Source of the DNA: Marinomonas transparens
GTDB taxonomy: Bacteria > Pseudomonadota > Gammaproteobacteria > Pseudomonadales > Marinomonadaceae
NCBI RefSeq assembly: GCF_016463975.1
Contig: NZ_JAEMNX010000001.1
Coordinates: 124,001-188,000 of the forward strand
DNA: 64,000 nucleotides
Direction of reading: 5' to 3'
Of the stretch, positions 1-7,376 are shown piece by piece. Both the position numbers and the translations under genes were made by a program. Below the pieces are notes generated by a model. It ran no database searches, was not told the origin of the DNA, and saw only the letters and a list, made by a program, of their open reading frames with translations. Within the stretch, counting starts at the first letter, position 1. Each line of letters opens with the position of its first letter.

Positions 1-618
1 AAACTCACCATTTTCACTTTGAATACGGCGAGCTCTCGTAGCAACCAAGTTGTGAGTGCCAAAATCAATGTAAACAGACGTCCAAATGTCATTCAAGCTG
101 TTCCAGCCCGCCTGAAACCATGGCCTTACTCTGGGGTCAAAGTTCTTATCTTCTATTAACGAAAACTCAGGCTCACTGTCGATCCCATTCACCTTATAAA
201 AAGTTCGGTGCTCATCGGGATCAAACTTTACCCTCAGCTCGCCGGAATCAATGGACTTGCGAAAAAGCCCAATCGCTTGGCCTGCCCTATTGCCATAATA
301 AACATAATTATTTGGGTCTAAATACAAGGAAGACGCCATCCATAAACGCGTGCGAATCTGTTCCAAATCGGTTTGAATATCTTTTGAAACAGGTATTCCC
401 GCTGGGAAAGCCGTTTCAAGCGCCGCAACAGAACCCACTACATGCCGATCTATGGCTTGGCTTAAACGACTTACGGTTTCTTTCAATAAATGATCGGAGA
501 CCGTCTTAACGGCATGACTACCGGTATTGTAAGACAGCAGACCAATCGCAAGCGCCAAACAAATGATCAGCGCCACGTAAGGAAAAATGAGAACCGATCT
601 GAGGGAAAGTTTAGTCAT
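1..618 (-). CDS. Cache-domain membrane sensor, truncated by the window edge
   Basis: This is the N-terminal 206 residues of a membrane receptor; the frame runs off base 1 without a stop. The protein starts MTKLSLRSVLIFPYV, followed by a hydrophobic segment at about residues 8-30. A long extracytoplasmic region then contains YLDPNNYVYYG, FYKVNGIDSEP and DPRVRPWF. The DPRxRPWF-type block is characteristic of dCache_1 ligand-binding domains. The output domain (kinase, GGDEF or chemotaxis MA) lies outside the window, so the final function cannot be named. The start is the ATG whose complement is bases 616-618. The next gene to the right (antA) has the same orientation and is separated by its own terminator. 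Confidence 0.75.
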   Translation of the reverse strand, partial: MTKLSLRSVLIFPYVALIICLALAIGLLSYNTGSHAVKTVSDHLLKETVSRLSQAIDRHVVGSVAALETAFPAGIPVSKDIQTDLEQIRTRLWMASSLYLDPNNYVYYGNRAGQAIGLFRKSIDSGELRVKFDPDEHRTFYKVNGIDSEPEFSLIEDKNFDPRVRPWFQAGWNSLNDIWTSVYIDFGTHNLVATRARRIQSENGEF

Positions 619-754
619 TAAGGTCCCTTACTAGAAACTTGCAATGCAGAAAAGCAATAATGAGTAATCATTACATGCAATATTTTTATATTGTTTGAAA
701 GAGTATCGTTTAAAGGATGGGTATACAAGAATTCAAATATTTTGGGCTAGAAGC

Positions 755-806
755 AAAAAAAACAGGCCCCTTAAGTCGCTAACCTAAGCCTTATTTTAAG
801 GGACCT
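755..806 (-). terminator. Terminator-like hairpin of antA, resembling the RAYT-linked repeats
   Basis: Read leftward, AGGTCCCTTAA (796-806) pairs with TTAAGGGGCCT (764-774) with one mismatch and is followed by about eight T residues (complement of 755-762). This is a good factor-independent terminator just past the antA stop. The loop and one arm (CCTTATTTTaAGGGAcCTGA) resemble the repeat element at 2527-2609, so it may be a diverged copy. Confidence 0.65.
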
Positions 807-826
807 GAACTCGTTTCAGCGCCGAC

Positions 827-1426
827 TTAGCCATCTAAGAAATGGTTATTAGCATGGTGTTTTAGGCTTTCTATGCTGTCATTCACGCCATGTAAGACCA
901 TTCTCAGTTCATCCGTTCTCTGTTGAGAAAAGCGAATGACTCGGATCATATGACGCAGTTTCGCGGCCGGCACCACGGTCGGTTCGCTGCCTAAGCTCAT
1001 ATCGCGGGCCATCTTGTTCAGTTGTTGATAAGCCTCTAGGCTGCTGGGGTCAAGTTGAGCCGCAAGCGGTGGTTTCGGTAGGTATCGATTTTGTGGGGTA
1101 TCGCAGGTTCTAAGGTAGTCACTGGCTTGTCGGCTTAGATCACTGTTTTCTTCCATCGACATTTCGTAGGCCATATCGAGGTTGATGAAGTAATCCTTGG
1201 TCTTTTGCACCCTAGTCGGCGCGATGTGCGGTGTGGGCCGAATCAGATTATCGACTAGAATAAAATCTTGTCCACGGACAAAGCGAAGCTTGTTTATCTT
1301 CGAGGTTATCCAATGGGTGAAGTCTTGCTTGAGTTGCAGAAAGGAATACAGGTCTCGGGCACTCACCGTATCGGTGGGGCGCTCGTTCAGTAAACAAGTA
1401 TAAAGCGGGATCAATTGCGTAGCCAT
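827..1426 (-). CDS. Phage-type AntA/AntB antirepressor family protein
   Basis: A 199-residue protein. Its N-terminal block (VSARDLYSFLQLKQDFTHWI, about residues 22-41, continuing to RGQDFILVDN) is the AntA/AntB antirepressor domain, which in phages P1/P7 blocks the lysogenic repressor. The C-terminal half is helical and not recognised. The start has a strong AGGAGG Shine-Dalgarno. No other phage gene (integrase, repressor, structural) is visible nearby, so this is a solitary immunity-type gene or a prophage remnant. The upstream leader has the features of a C4-like antisense RNA, matching the known P1 immI arrangement. Its target in the host is unknown. Confidence 0.8.
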   Translation of the reverse strand: MATQLIPLYTCLLNERPTDTVSARDLYSFLQLKQDFTHWITSKINKLRFVRGQDFILVDNLIRPTPHIAPTRVQKTKDYFINLDMAYEMSMEENSDLSRQASDYLRTCDTPQNRYLPKPPLAAQLDPSSLEAYQQLNKMARDMSLGSEPTVVPAAKLRHMIRVIRFSQQRTDELRMVLHGVNDSIESLKHHANNHFLDG

Positions 1427-1479
1427 CTATGGCCTCCTGTGAAATAGTTCTAACCACACTTTAAGGTTGTGAACTTAAA

Positions 1480-1655
1480 GGGTGGTGGGTCTAAGTCCGA
1501 GTCACAACAACCGTCACAGGAACGGCCTAGCCGAAGCTAGCCCAAACAAAGACCCACCATAACAGGCGGACTCCGGCCATAAAAAAACACGCGCTGCGTG
1601 TTTTTAGCCGCTGTGAAAACGGGGTTGTGAACCCGGCACTGGATTTTGCCAGTGC
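1480..1655 (-). ncRNA. C4-like antisense RNA / structured leader upstream of antA
   Basis: On the antA strand this stretch folds into consecutive stems: GCACTGG...CCAGTGC (1633-1652), AAAAACACGC...GCGTGTTTTT (1583-1605), CTAGC-TTCG-GCTAG with a UUCG-type loop (about 1526-1541), and CCGT...ACGG (about 1511-1525). A GGTGGGTCT segment (about 1549-1557) is complementary to AGACCCACC about 65 nt downstream (about 1484-1493), close to the antA ribosome-binding region. Complementary a'/b' blocks between a small RNA and the ant leader are how C4 RNA of phages P1/P7 represses ant. Assignment to the C4 family is inference; the boundaries are approximate. Confidence 0.55.
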
Positions 1656-1728
1656 AAGAGGAATGGTAGAGCAAGACAGGAAAAGGGTCAATGGAGGGTT
1701 GGCTTGCTTTCTCGGAGTCAGTCTTCAA

Positions 1729-1810
1729 TTAAAGGGGTCAGATCCCTTAAAAAACCACTCCGTTAGCAGTTGTTCACATCACTATTGTTTAAGGGATCTG
1801 ACCCCTTTAA
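1729..1810. repeat. REP-like inverted-repeat doublet upstream of the RAYT gene
   Basis: Perfect 22-bp inverted arms at 1729-1750 and 1789-1810, with core GGGGTCAGATCCC and its complement GGGATCTGACCCC, are separated by a 38-bp spacer. The same arm sequence recurs on the other side of the transposase gene (2527-2609). This is the arrangement of REP/BIME elements mobilised by REP-associated tyrosine transposases. Confidence 0.85.
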
Positions 1811-1850
1811 GATAATCGTACACACATGGTTTCTCTTCATGGAGGAAAAG

Positions 1851-2549
1851 ATGCCAAGAAAACCGCGATTTTTTTTGCCAAATATTCCCGTACATGTGGT
1901 TCAGCGTGGCGCGTCTCGTGCCCCTGTTTTCTTTGAAGAGGAAGATTACAAGGCATACGCCTTTTGGATGAAGGAAGCCGCGCAGCAATACCAAGTCGCT
2001 ATTCATGCTTTTGTATTGATGACGAATCATGTCCATATCTTGTTAACCGCTCAATCTGGAACCGGTGTAAGCCAGTTTATGCAACATATCGGACGACGAT
2101 ATGTGCCATTTGTAAATCATAAATACGGACGTAGTGGCTCTATTTGGGAAGGGCGTTTTAAAAGTAGCCTAGTTCAATCAGATCGCTACTTCTTAGCGGT
2201 GATGCGTTATATTGAGCTTAACCCTGTCAGAGCACAAATGGTTGAGCATCCAGTCTTGTATCCTTGGTCTAGTTTTCATCACAATAGTGGAGCAAAACAG
2301 TTTTCGTTTATCACGCCCCATTCAAGCTATAACGTCCTGGGCCGTAACCTTGAAGAGAGAACACACAACTATCTCTCTTTATTTGAACATCATCAAGAGA
2401 CCAGCGAGTCAGTTTCTATCCACAATGCTTGGCAAACGGGAACACCACTTGGCGATAACTATTTTAAAGAAAGTATTGAACAACGACTACAGCAAAAAGT
2501 AGGACAAGATAGACAGGGCAGGCCGTCTAAAAGGGGTCAGATCCCTTAA
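1851..2549 (+). CDS. REP-associated tyrosine transposase (RAYT, IS200/IS605-like Y1 family)
   Basis: A 232-residue single-domain Y1 HUH nuclease. Visible motifs are HVVQRG near the N-terminus, the metal-binding HUH motif in MTNHVHILL (about residue 60), the GSIWEGRF block, and RYIELNPVRA, which is typical of RAYTs. A tyrosine in the region after SLVQSDRYF is the likely nucleophile. The start at 1851 is chosen because GGAGG lies 8-10 nt upstream; an in-frame ATG at 1839 sits inside that site. RAYTs act on REP palindromes of the host chromosome, and this one is bracketed by matching palindrome pairs. The stop codon and the last six residues (KRGQIP) lie inside the downstream repeat arm, so the 3' end of the gene is part of the repeat. 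Confidence 0.9.
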   Translation: MPRKPRFFLPNIPVHVVQRGASRAPVFFEEEDYKAYAFWMKEAAQQYQVAIHAFVLMTNHVHILLTAQSGTGVSQFMQHIGRRYVPFVNHKYGRSGSIWEGRFKSSLVQSDRYFLAVMRYIELNPVRAQMVEHPVLYPWSSFHHNSGAKQFSFITPHSSYNVLGRNLEERTHNYLSLFEHHQETSESVSIHNAWQTGTPLGDNYFKESIEQRLQQKVGQDRQGRPSKRGQIP

Positions 2550-2609
2550 ACACCTGCGTAGGTCGCCGCTAATATTGGCCTTATTTTTAAGGGATCTGAC
2601 CCCTTTTAG
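2527..2609. repeat. REP-like inverted-repeat doublet downstream of the RAYT gene
   Basis: Perfect 24-bp inverted arms at 2527-2550 and 2586-2609, with the same GGGGTCAGATCCC core as the upstream element, are separated by a 35-bp spacer. The left arm encodes the C-terminus and stop codon of the transposase. The right arm ends 18 bp before the mtgA start, so the mtgA leader is repeat sequence. Confidence 0.85.
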
Positions 2610-2627
2610 CCCAACAAGAGGCATTGA

Positions 2628-3320
2628 ATGGCAAGATACAGACGAAGTTTTCTCAGTAAGGCATGGCGGGTCACGTGGCGTGTTTTGCTGTTGCTGGTTC
2701 TATGCTTGCTAGTGCTTCGCTTTGTTCCACCGCCGACGACGGCCTTTATGTTGCAAAGCGATTATCCGGTTAGCCAAAACTGGATAAGTATTGATGAGTT
2801 GCCGCCGTATGTGCCGTTGGCGGTGGTGGCCGCTGAAGATCAGCGTTTTCCTGATCACTTCGGTGTCGATTTTCTGGAAGTCAGTAACGCCATTAGTAAG
2901 GTACTTAGCCAACAAGGTGATGGCGATGGTATGCGTGGTGCCAGTACGATTACCCAACAAACCGCGAAGAATCTGTTTTTATGGCCGGGTCGAAGTTTAC
3001 TTCGTAAAGGGCTGGAAGCGGGTTTGGCAGTGGGCCTTGAAGCGCTGTGGGGTAAGAAGCGCATTTTAGAGGTGTATTTAAACGTGGCAGAGTTTGGTAA
3101 GGGCATTTACGGTGTCGAAGCGGCGAGTCAGTATTATTTTGGTCAATCGGCGCGCTATATCACCAATAATCAAGCCGCCCGTCTGGCAATCATCTTGCCC
3201 AGCCCACGTACCCGAGACCCACAGGATTTAACCGCTTACCTTCGTAAAAGAGTGGCGTGGGTGGAACGGCAAATGCGCCAACTTGGCCCTGATTATTTAA
3301 CCCCAATCCTTGATAATTAA
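2628..3320 (+). CDS. mtgA: Monofunctional biosynthetic peptidoglycan transglycosylase
   Basis: A 230-residue membrane-anchored GT51 glycosyltransferase that polymerises lipid II into glycan strands at the periplasmic face. An N-terminal membrane segment lies at about residues 17-31. The family motifs follow in order: EDQRFPDHFG with the catalytic Glu70, GASTITQQTAKNLFLWPGRS, RKGLEA, and KKRILEVYLNVAEFG. No transpeptidase domain follows, and the length is normal for MtgA. The start is preceded by AAGAGG. The gene lies directly behind the RAYT-linked repeat rather than in a cell-wall operon. It ends 70 bp before the likely start of the downstream radical SAM gene. Confidence 0.95.
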   Translation: MARYRRSFLSKAWRVTWRVLLLLVLCLLVLRFVPPPTTAFMLQSDYPVSQNWISIDELPPYVPLAVVAAEDQRFPDHFGVDFLEVSNAISKVLSQQGDGDGMRGASTITQQTAKNLFLWPGRSLLRKGLEAGLAVGLEALWGKKRILEVYLNVAEFGKGIYGVEAASQYYFGQSARYITNNQAARLAIILPSPRTRDPQDLTAYLRKRVAWVERQMRQLGPDYLTPILDN

Positions 3321-3322
3321 AG

Positions 3323-3337
3323 AGTTCTGTCCCTTTT
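3323..3337. repeat. Short dispersed repeat AGTTCTGTCCCTTTT, copy 1
   Basis: The same 15-mer occurs at 7297-7311. Both copies lie in intergenic DNA just upstream of a gene. It resembles a half of the palindromes dispersed by other RAYT families, but neither copy has an inverted partner here. Confidence 0.4.
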
Positions 3338-3390
3338 TAAATGCTAGAATGCAGCCTTATTTTTATCCGCTGTTACACGCAAGGCAGGCT

Positions 3391-5319
3391 ATGACGGTTC
3401 TTCTGATGACCCCACCGATGACGCAGTTAAATACGCCCTATCCCGCGACGGCGTATTTAACGGGTTTTTTACGCTCGCGTGGTTATGAGGCGGTGCAGCG
3501 TGACCCGGCGATTGAGTTGTTTCTTGAGATGATGACGGCGCCTGCGCTGGATATTATCCGTCAGCATGTGGAAGACAATTTCGAAGCCTTTGACGACGAT
3601 GAACTGCCCGATGTGATCCACACTTTTCTCGCCGAGTTTGACCGTTACCGCCTGTGTGTAGAACCTGTAATCCGTTTTTTACAGGGTAAAGACCCAAGCC
3701 TTGCCCTACGTATTGTGTCCCGTCGTTTTTTACCAGAAGGCCCCGCCTTTGATGCCATTAGTCAGATGGAAGCCGTGTCTGGCGATATTCTGAAAACCGC
3801 CTTTGGCAGTTTGGGGGTGCAAGACAAAGCCAAGTATTTGGCGACCCTGTTTATTAATGATTTGTCAGCGGTGATTACCCAGGGCGTTGACCCGTATTTT
3901 GAGGTCAGCCGTTATGGGGAGCGTTTGGCGGCGGCGAATCCGAGTTTTGATAATCTCTACGACACCCTAATGGGTGAGCCGAGTTTCAGTTCTGAAATTT
4001 TGGAACAGTTGGTCGAGTTGTATCTGGAAGAAACCCAACCCAGTGTGGTGGCGTTAACCGTGCCTTTTCCCGGTAATATGCTGGGTGCCTTGCGTATTGC
4101 GCAAACCTGTAAGGCGATTAACCCTGACCTTCCTATCGTAATGGGCGGGGGGTTTGTGAACACGGAATTACGGGCGTTAAAAGACCCTCGTGTGTTTGAG
4201 TTTGTCGATTTTATCTGTCTGGATGATGGCGAACGGCCTTTTATGACACTGCTAGAATACTTTGACGGACAACGGGAAATAGACGATCTGGTGCGTACTT
4301 ACTTCCTCGCGGAAGACGACAATGGCTTGCCCTATGTGCATTACAATGAAAACCCTGAGCTGCACGATATTCCGCAAACCGATGTGGCCGCGCCGATTTA
4401 CGATGGCTTGCCATTAAGCGAATACCTTTCCCTGTGTGAAATGCTCAACCCTATGCACCGCATTTGGAGTGATGGCCGCTGGAACAAGCTGACCATTGCC
4501 CACGGTTGTTACTGGCGTAAGTGCAGTTTTTGCGATGTGACGCTGGATTATATCGACCGCTACGATGCCGCTGGGGCGGATATTCTGGTGGATCGCATTG
4601 AAGAACTCATCGAAGAAACCGGACAAACCGGTTTCCATTTTGTCGACGAAGCGGCGCCGCCAAAGGCGTTGTTTGCACTGGCACGACGTTTGATCGAACG
4701 CGGTGTGGTGATCAGCTGGTGGGGCAATATTCGTTTTGAGAAAACCTTTACCCCAGAACGCTGCCAGTTGTTGGCGGATTCCGGTTGTGTCGCGGTGAGT
4801 GGCGGTCTTGAGGTGGCGTCTGACCGATTGCTAAAGCTGATGAAAAAAGGCGTCAGCGTCGAACAGGTCGCCCGTGTGACTAAGGCCTTTAGCGATGCGG
4901 ATATTCTGGTGCATTCCTATTTGATGTATGGCTTCCCGACCCAAACCGAGCAAGAAACCATCGACTCTCTGGAAATGGTACGCCAGATGATGAAGCAAGG
5001 CTGTTTCCAGTCGGCGTTTTGGCATCGCTTCGCGGCCACGGCTCACAGCCCGATTGGCATTCATCCTGAGGAATTTGGCATCACGCTGGCCGAGCGCCCG
5101 GAAATTTTATTCGCGGAAAACGATGTGGATTTCACCGATCCGACGGGGACCGACCACGACATGCTGGGGGAAGGGTTACGTAAGGCGCTGTATAACTACA
5201 TGCATGGCATTGGTTATGACCAGCCGATGAGCTTTTGGTTTGAACAACCAGTAACAGACACGCTGGTGAAGAAAACCCTGATCTCTAACGCCATCAACGA
5301 CCTGATTGCCCACAGTTAA
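3391..5319 (+). CDS. B12-binding-domain radical SAM protein
   Basis: A 642-residue protein. The N-terminal half contains a cobalamin-binding-like Rossmann region (GAL RIAQTCKAINPDLPIVMGGG, then DFICLDDGERP), followed by a radical SAM domain. The cluster motif is HGCYWRKCSFCD (C373, C378, C381), so the spacing is CX4CX2C rather than the usual CX3CX2C. Downstream strands such as ISWWGNIRFEK, SGCVAVSGGLEVASDRLL and HSYLMYGFPTQTEQET fit the radical SAM barrel. The substrate is unknown. ATG 3391 (MTVLLMTPPM) is chosen as start; an upstream TTG at 3310 would add 27 poorly conserved-looking residues and overlap mtgA. Confidence 0.85.
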   Translation: MTVLLMTPPMTQLNTPYPATAYLTGFLRSRGYEAVQRDPAIELFLEMMTAPALDIIRQHVEDNFEAFDDDELPDVIHTFLAEFDRYRLCVEPVIRFLQGKDPSLALRIVSRRFLPEGPAFDAISQMEAVSGDILKTAFGSLGVQDKAKYLATLFINDLSAVITQGVDPYFEVSRYGERLAAANPSFDNLYDTLMGEPSFSSEILEQLVELYLEETQPSVVALTVPFPGNMLGALRIAQTCKAINPDLPIVMGGGFVNTELRALKDPRVFEFVDFICLDDGERPFMTLLEYFDGQREIDDLVRTYFLAEDDNGLPYVHYNENPELHDIPQTDVAAPIYDGLPLSEYLSLCEMLNPMHRIWSDGRWNKLTIAHGCYWRKCSFCDVTLDYIDRYDAAGADILVDRIEELIEETGQTGFHFVDEAAPPKALFALARRLIERGVVISWWGNIRFEKTFTPERCQLLADSGCVAVSGGLEVASDRLLKLMKKGVSVEQVARVTKAFSDADILVHSYLMYGFPTQTEQETIDSLEMVRQMMKQGCFQSAFWHRFAATAHSPIGIHPEEFGITLAERPEILFAENDVDFTDPTGTDHDMLGEGLRKALYNYMHGIGYDQPMSFWFEQPVTDTLVKKTLISNAINDLIAHS

Positions 5320-5669
5320 TTCAATGCTTTTCAGGTCAAACCTCACGGGAACGTTTAGAAAAAAGAACCAATCTTGCACTTTTTTTGTACATTTATTGCC
5401 ATTTTTTGCCTTATCTCGCACCCGCTGTTTTATCAATAAGCGCTAATTCCCCCCCATAAGCACCGTAACCCTATGTTTTATCAATTTATTTTTTTCTCTT
5501 CATGGATTGGCCCAATTTTTGACTGTATGGTCAGGGTGCTAGTACTCATATGCATCATTTTAATGTTGTCCCTTAATTGTCATAACTGATTTTTATACTC
5601 ATGGATGACGGTAAAAATGCACATGGATTGACCGGCACACTCCCAAATAACAGACAAATAGGAAAAACA
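5320..5669. other. Intergenic region between radical SAM gene and secreted nuclease
   Basis: About 350 bp of AT-rich DNA. I see no gene, no convincing terminator hairpin and no clear promoter; a lone TTGACT at 5519 has no good -10 partner. An in-frame extension of the nuclease gene begins at 5601, but the signal peptide starts at 5670. Confidence 0.5.
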
Positions 5670-6965
5670 ATGAAAAGACCCATAGTTTGGCTGCTGCCTG
5701 CGGCAATGCTCTATTCTTCTCTCTCCCATGCGGATTTGTTGATTTCTGAGGTCTTGTACGACACTCCAGGGACGGACAGTAACGAGGAGTGGATTGAACT
5801 GTACAACCCCGAATGTGAGTCTATTAGCCTAAGCGGCTATAGCATTGCAGATAACGGTTCTAGCTTTACACTTTCTGGCTCTATTCCTGCGGGAGGCTAT
5901 TTAACCATTGCTCGTAACGCAAGCGGTTTTAGCGCCATGTATGGCTCGTCTCCAACGCTTAGCGGTATGTCTTTGGCATTAGGTAATAGCGGTGACTGGG
6001 TTGAGTTAAGCAATGGCTCAGGCACGGTTGATATGGTGGCCTGGGAAAACAAGGTGTCGGGTTGGGATATTAACGCTAAGGATGTGTCCATCTATCGTAT
6101 CAGCAGTGTTGATACGGATTCCGTTTCAGACTGGGGCGTCAGTGGTTCAGATACCCCCGGAACAGGTTCATTAACCCAAAATTGCAGCGGTAACTCTGGT
6201 GGTAGCGATTCTGGTGGCAACACAGACGACACCAGCACTGTGGTGAATGAAGCGGACTATTACAGCGATGCCATCGGTTTATCTGGTGCGGCGCTCAAAG
6301 CGGAGTTACAGGATATTATCAGCGCGAATCATACTAAACTGACTTACAGTGAAGTATGGACGGCCTTGCAGTATACGGATGAAGATCCGAACAATACCAA
6401 TAATGTGATTCTCTTTTATTCACAACGCAGCGCCGATAAGGACGACAGGGACGGGACTTCTGGGTCCGATAACGACAGTTGGAACCGAGAACATGTTTGG
6501 GCCAAGTCGTTGGGCTTTCCGAGTACTGGACAATATGGCTATACCGACATTCATCATTTACGCCCCGCCGATAAAACGGTGAACAGTTCCCGCGGTAATA
6601 AAAGCTTCGATAATGGTGGCAGTGCCCAAGGTGAAGCCGCCAATACCTTTACCGATAGTGATTCTTGGGAACCCAGCAATGTGGTGAAAGGCGATGTAGC
6701 ACGGATGATTTTCTATATGGAAACCCGCTACGACGGCAGTGACGGTAATATGCCAAATTTAGAAATCATCAATAGTACCAGCACTTCGACCGGTGATCCG
6801 AATATTGGTGTCTTGTGTGCTTTGTACCAGTGGAATAAAACCGATCCTGTTGATGCTTACGAGCAACGCCGTAATGATCGCATTGCAGAAAGACAGGGCA
6901 ACCGCAACCCGTTTATCGACAACCCTCAGTGGGTTGACAGTATTTGGGGGAACCGTTGTAACTAA
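5670..6965 (+). CDS. Secreted endonuclease I family protein with N-terminal lamin-tail domain
   Basis: A 431-residue exported nuclease. The signal peptide MKRPIVWLLPAAMLYSSLSHA is followed by a lamin-tail domain (LLISEVLYDTPG...EEWIELYNP, about residues 22-150). After a Gly/Ser/Asp linker (SGGSDSGGNTDD) comes an endonuclease I (His-Me finger) domain. Catalytic-type blocks are SWNREHVWAKSLGFP, DIHHLRPAD and WEPSNVVKGDVARM. It should degrade extracellular DNA without sequence specificity. The start at 5670 is chosen because it opens the signal peptide. A second lamin-tail nuclease (ExeM-like) lies at 26.6-29.2 kb; both mature proteins begin with ADLLISE. Confidence 0.88.
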   Translation: MKRPIVWLLPAAMLYSSLSHADLLISEVLYDTPGTDSNEEWIELYNPECESISLSGYSIADNGSSFTLSGSIPAGGYLTIARNASGFSAMYGSSPTLSGMSLALGNSGDWVELSNGSGTVDMVAWENKVSGWDINAKDVSIYRISSVDTDSVSDWGVSGSDTPGTGSLTQNCSGNSGGSDSGGNTDDTSTVVNEADYYSDAIGLSGAALKAELQDIISANHTKLTYSEVWTALQYTDEDPNNTNNVILFYSQRSADKDDRDGTSGSDNDSWNREHVWAKSLGFPSTGQYGYTDIHHLRPADKTVNSSRGNKSFDNGGSAQGEAANTFTDSDSWEPSNVVKGDVARMIFYMETRYDGSDGNMPNLEIINSTSTSTGDPNIGVLCALYQWNKTDPVDAYEQRRNDRIAERQGNRNPFIDNPQWVDSIWGNRCN

Positions 6966-6982
6966 CCTGCCATAAAGACAAT

Positions 6983-7020
6983 GGCCAGAACCTTTATGCT
7001 TTAAAGTGTTCTGGCCTTTT
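6983..7020 (+). terminator. Strong factor-independent terminator of the secreted nuclease
   Basis: GGCCAGAAC...GTTCTGGCC with an inner TTTA..TAAA extension, followed by TTTT. It lies 18 bp past the nuclease stop. Confidence 0.85.
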
Positions 7021-7031
7021 CGGTTATGGCC

Positions 7032-7154
7032 TTGGTATTTGACAGCGTCTTTACCTCGATTTTTAACTTGATACATGGCGCTGTCAGCCGCTTGTATAAG
7101 GGCTTCCATGTCATGCCTATGTTCAGTGAGTTTTAGAGGTGATGGCGTCTTTTT
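7032..7154 (-). pseudogene. Relic of the C-terminal end of a GGDEF domain
   Basis: Leftward translation gives KKTPSPLKLTEHRH then DMEALIQAADSAMYQVKN and RGKDAVKYQ, which is the ending of a GGDEF diguanylate cyclase domain (ALxxADxAMYxxKxxGRN type). An in-frame stop lies immediately upstream (7155-7157), and no GGEEF active-site region precedes it. Downstream the frame runs into the nuclease terminator and coding sequence, so the native stop is lost. It is a decayed fragment of a gene that once lay on this strand. Confidence 0.7.
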
Positions 7155-7296
7155 TACATGCTTTAAATTCTAGCTATCTTTAATAAACCTGTGCTGAACA
7201 TCATGAGAGCGCTGGGACCATCTTCATCTCAGTGCCCCAAAAGATGAGTGCTTTAACCATACTACTTGAGCTCTATATTTACATATTTAGATTGAA

Positions 7297-7311
7297 AGTT
7301 CTGTCCCTTTT
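7297..7311. repeat. Short dispersed repeat AGTTCTGTCCCTTTT, copy 2
   Basis: Identical 15-mer to 3323-3337, here in the leader of the 7TM diguanylate cyclase gene. Confidence 0.4.
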
Positions 7312-7376
7312 ATATTACTTGGCCATTCTGCCTGTGGCATACTAGCCACCAATTATTTTTAATGGGTGACATCTTG

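Noticed and set aside
120..509. 129-codon rightward open frame
   Set aside because: It is the shadow of the leftward Cache-domain sensor, which has clear domain motifs in its own frame.
1537..1815. Two short open frames (leftward 1537-1728 and rightward 1627-1815) in the antA leader
   Set aside because: They overlay the predicted structured RNA. Similar peptides are often annotated in such leaders, but the hairpins explain the sequence better, and neither has a good ribosome-binding site.
827..2549. An intact prophage or integrative element around antA and the RAYT gene
   Set aside because: No integrase, attachment-site repeats or structural genes were seen; RAYTs are normal chromosomal genes.
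3310..3390. TTG-started extension of the radical SAM protein
   Set aside because: It overlaps the end of mtgA and runs through a dispersed repeat; ATG 3391 gives a family-like N-terminus.
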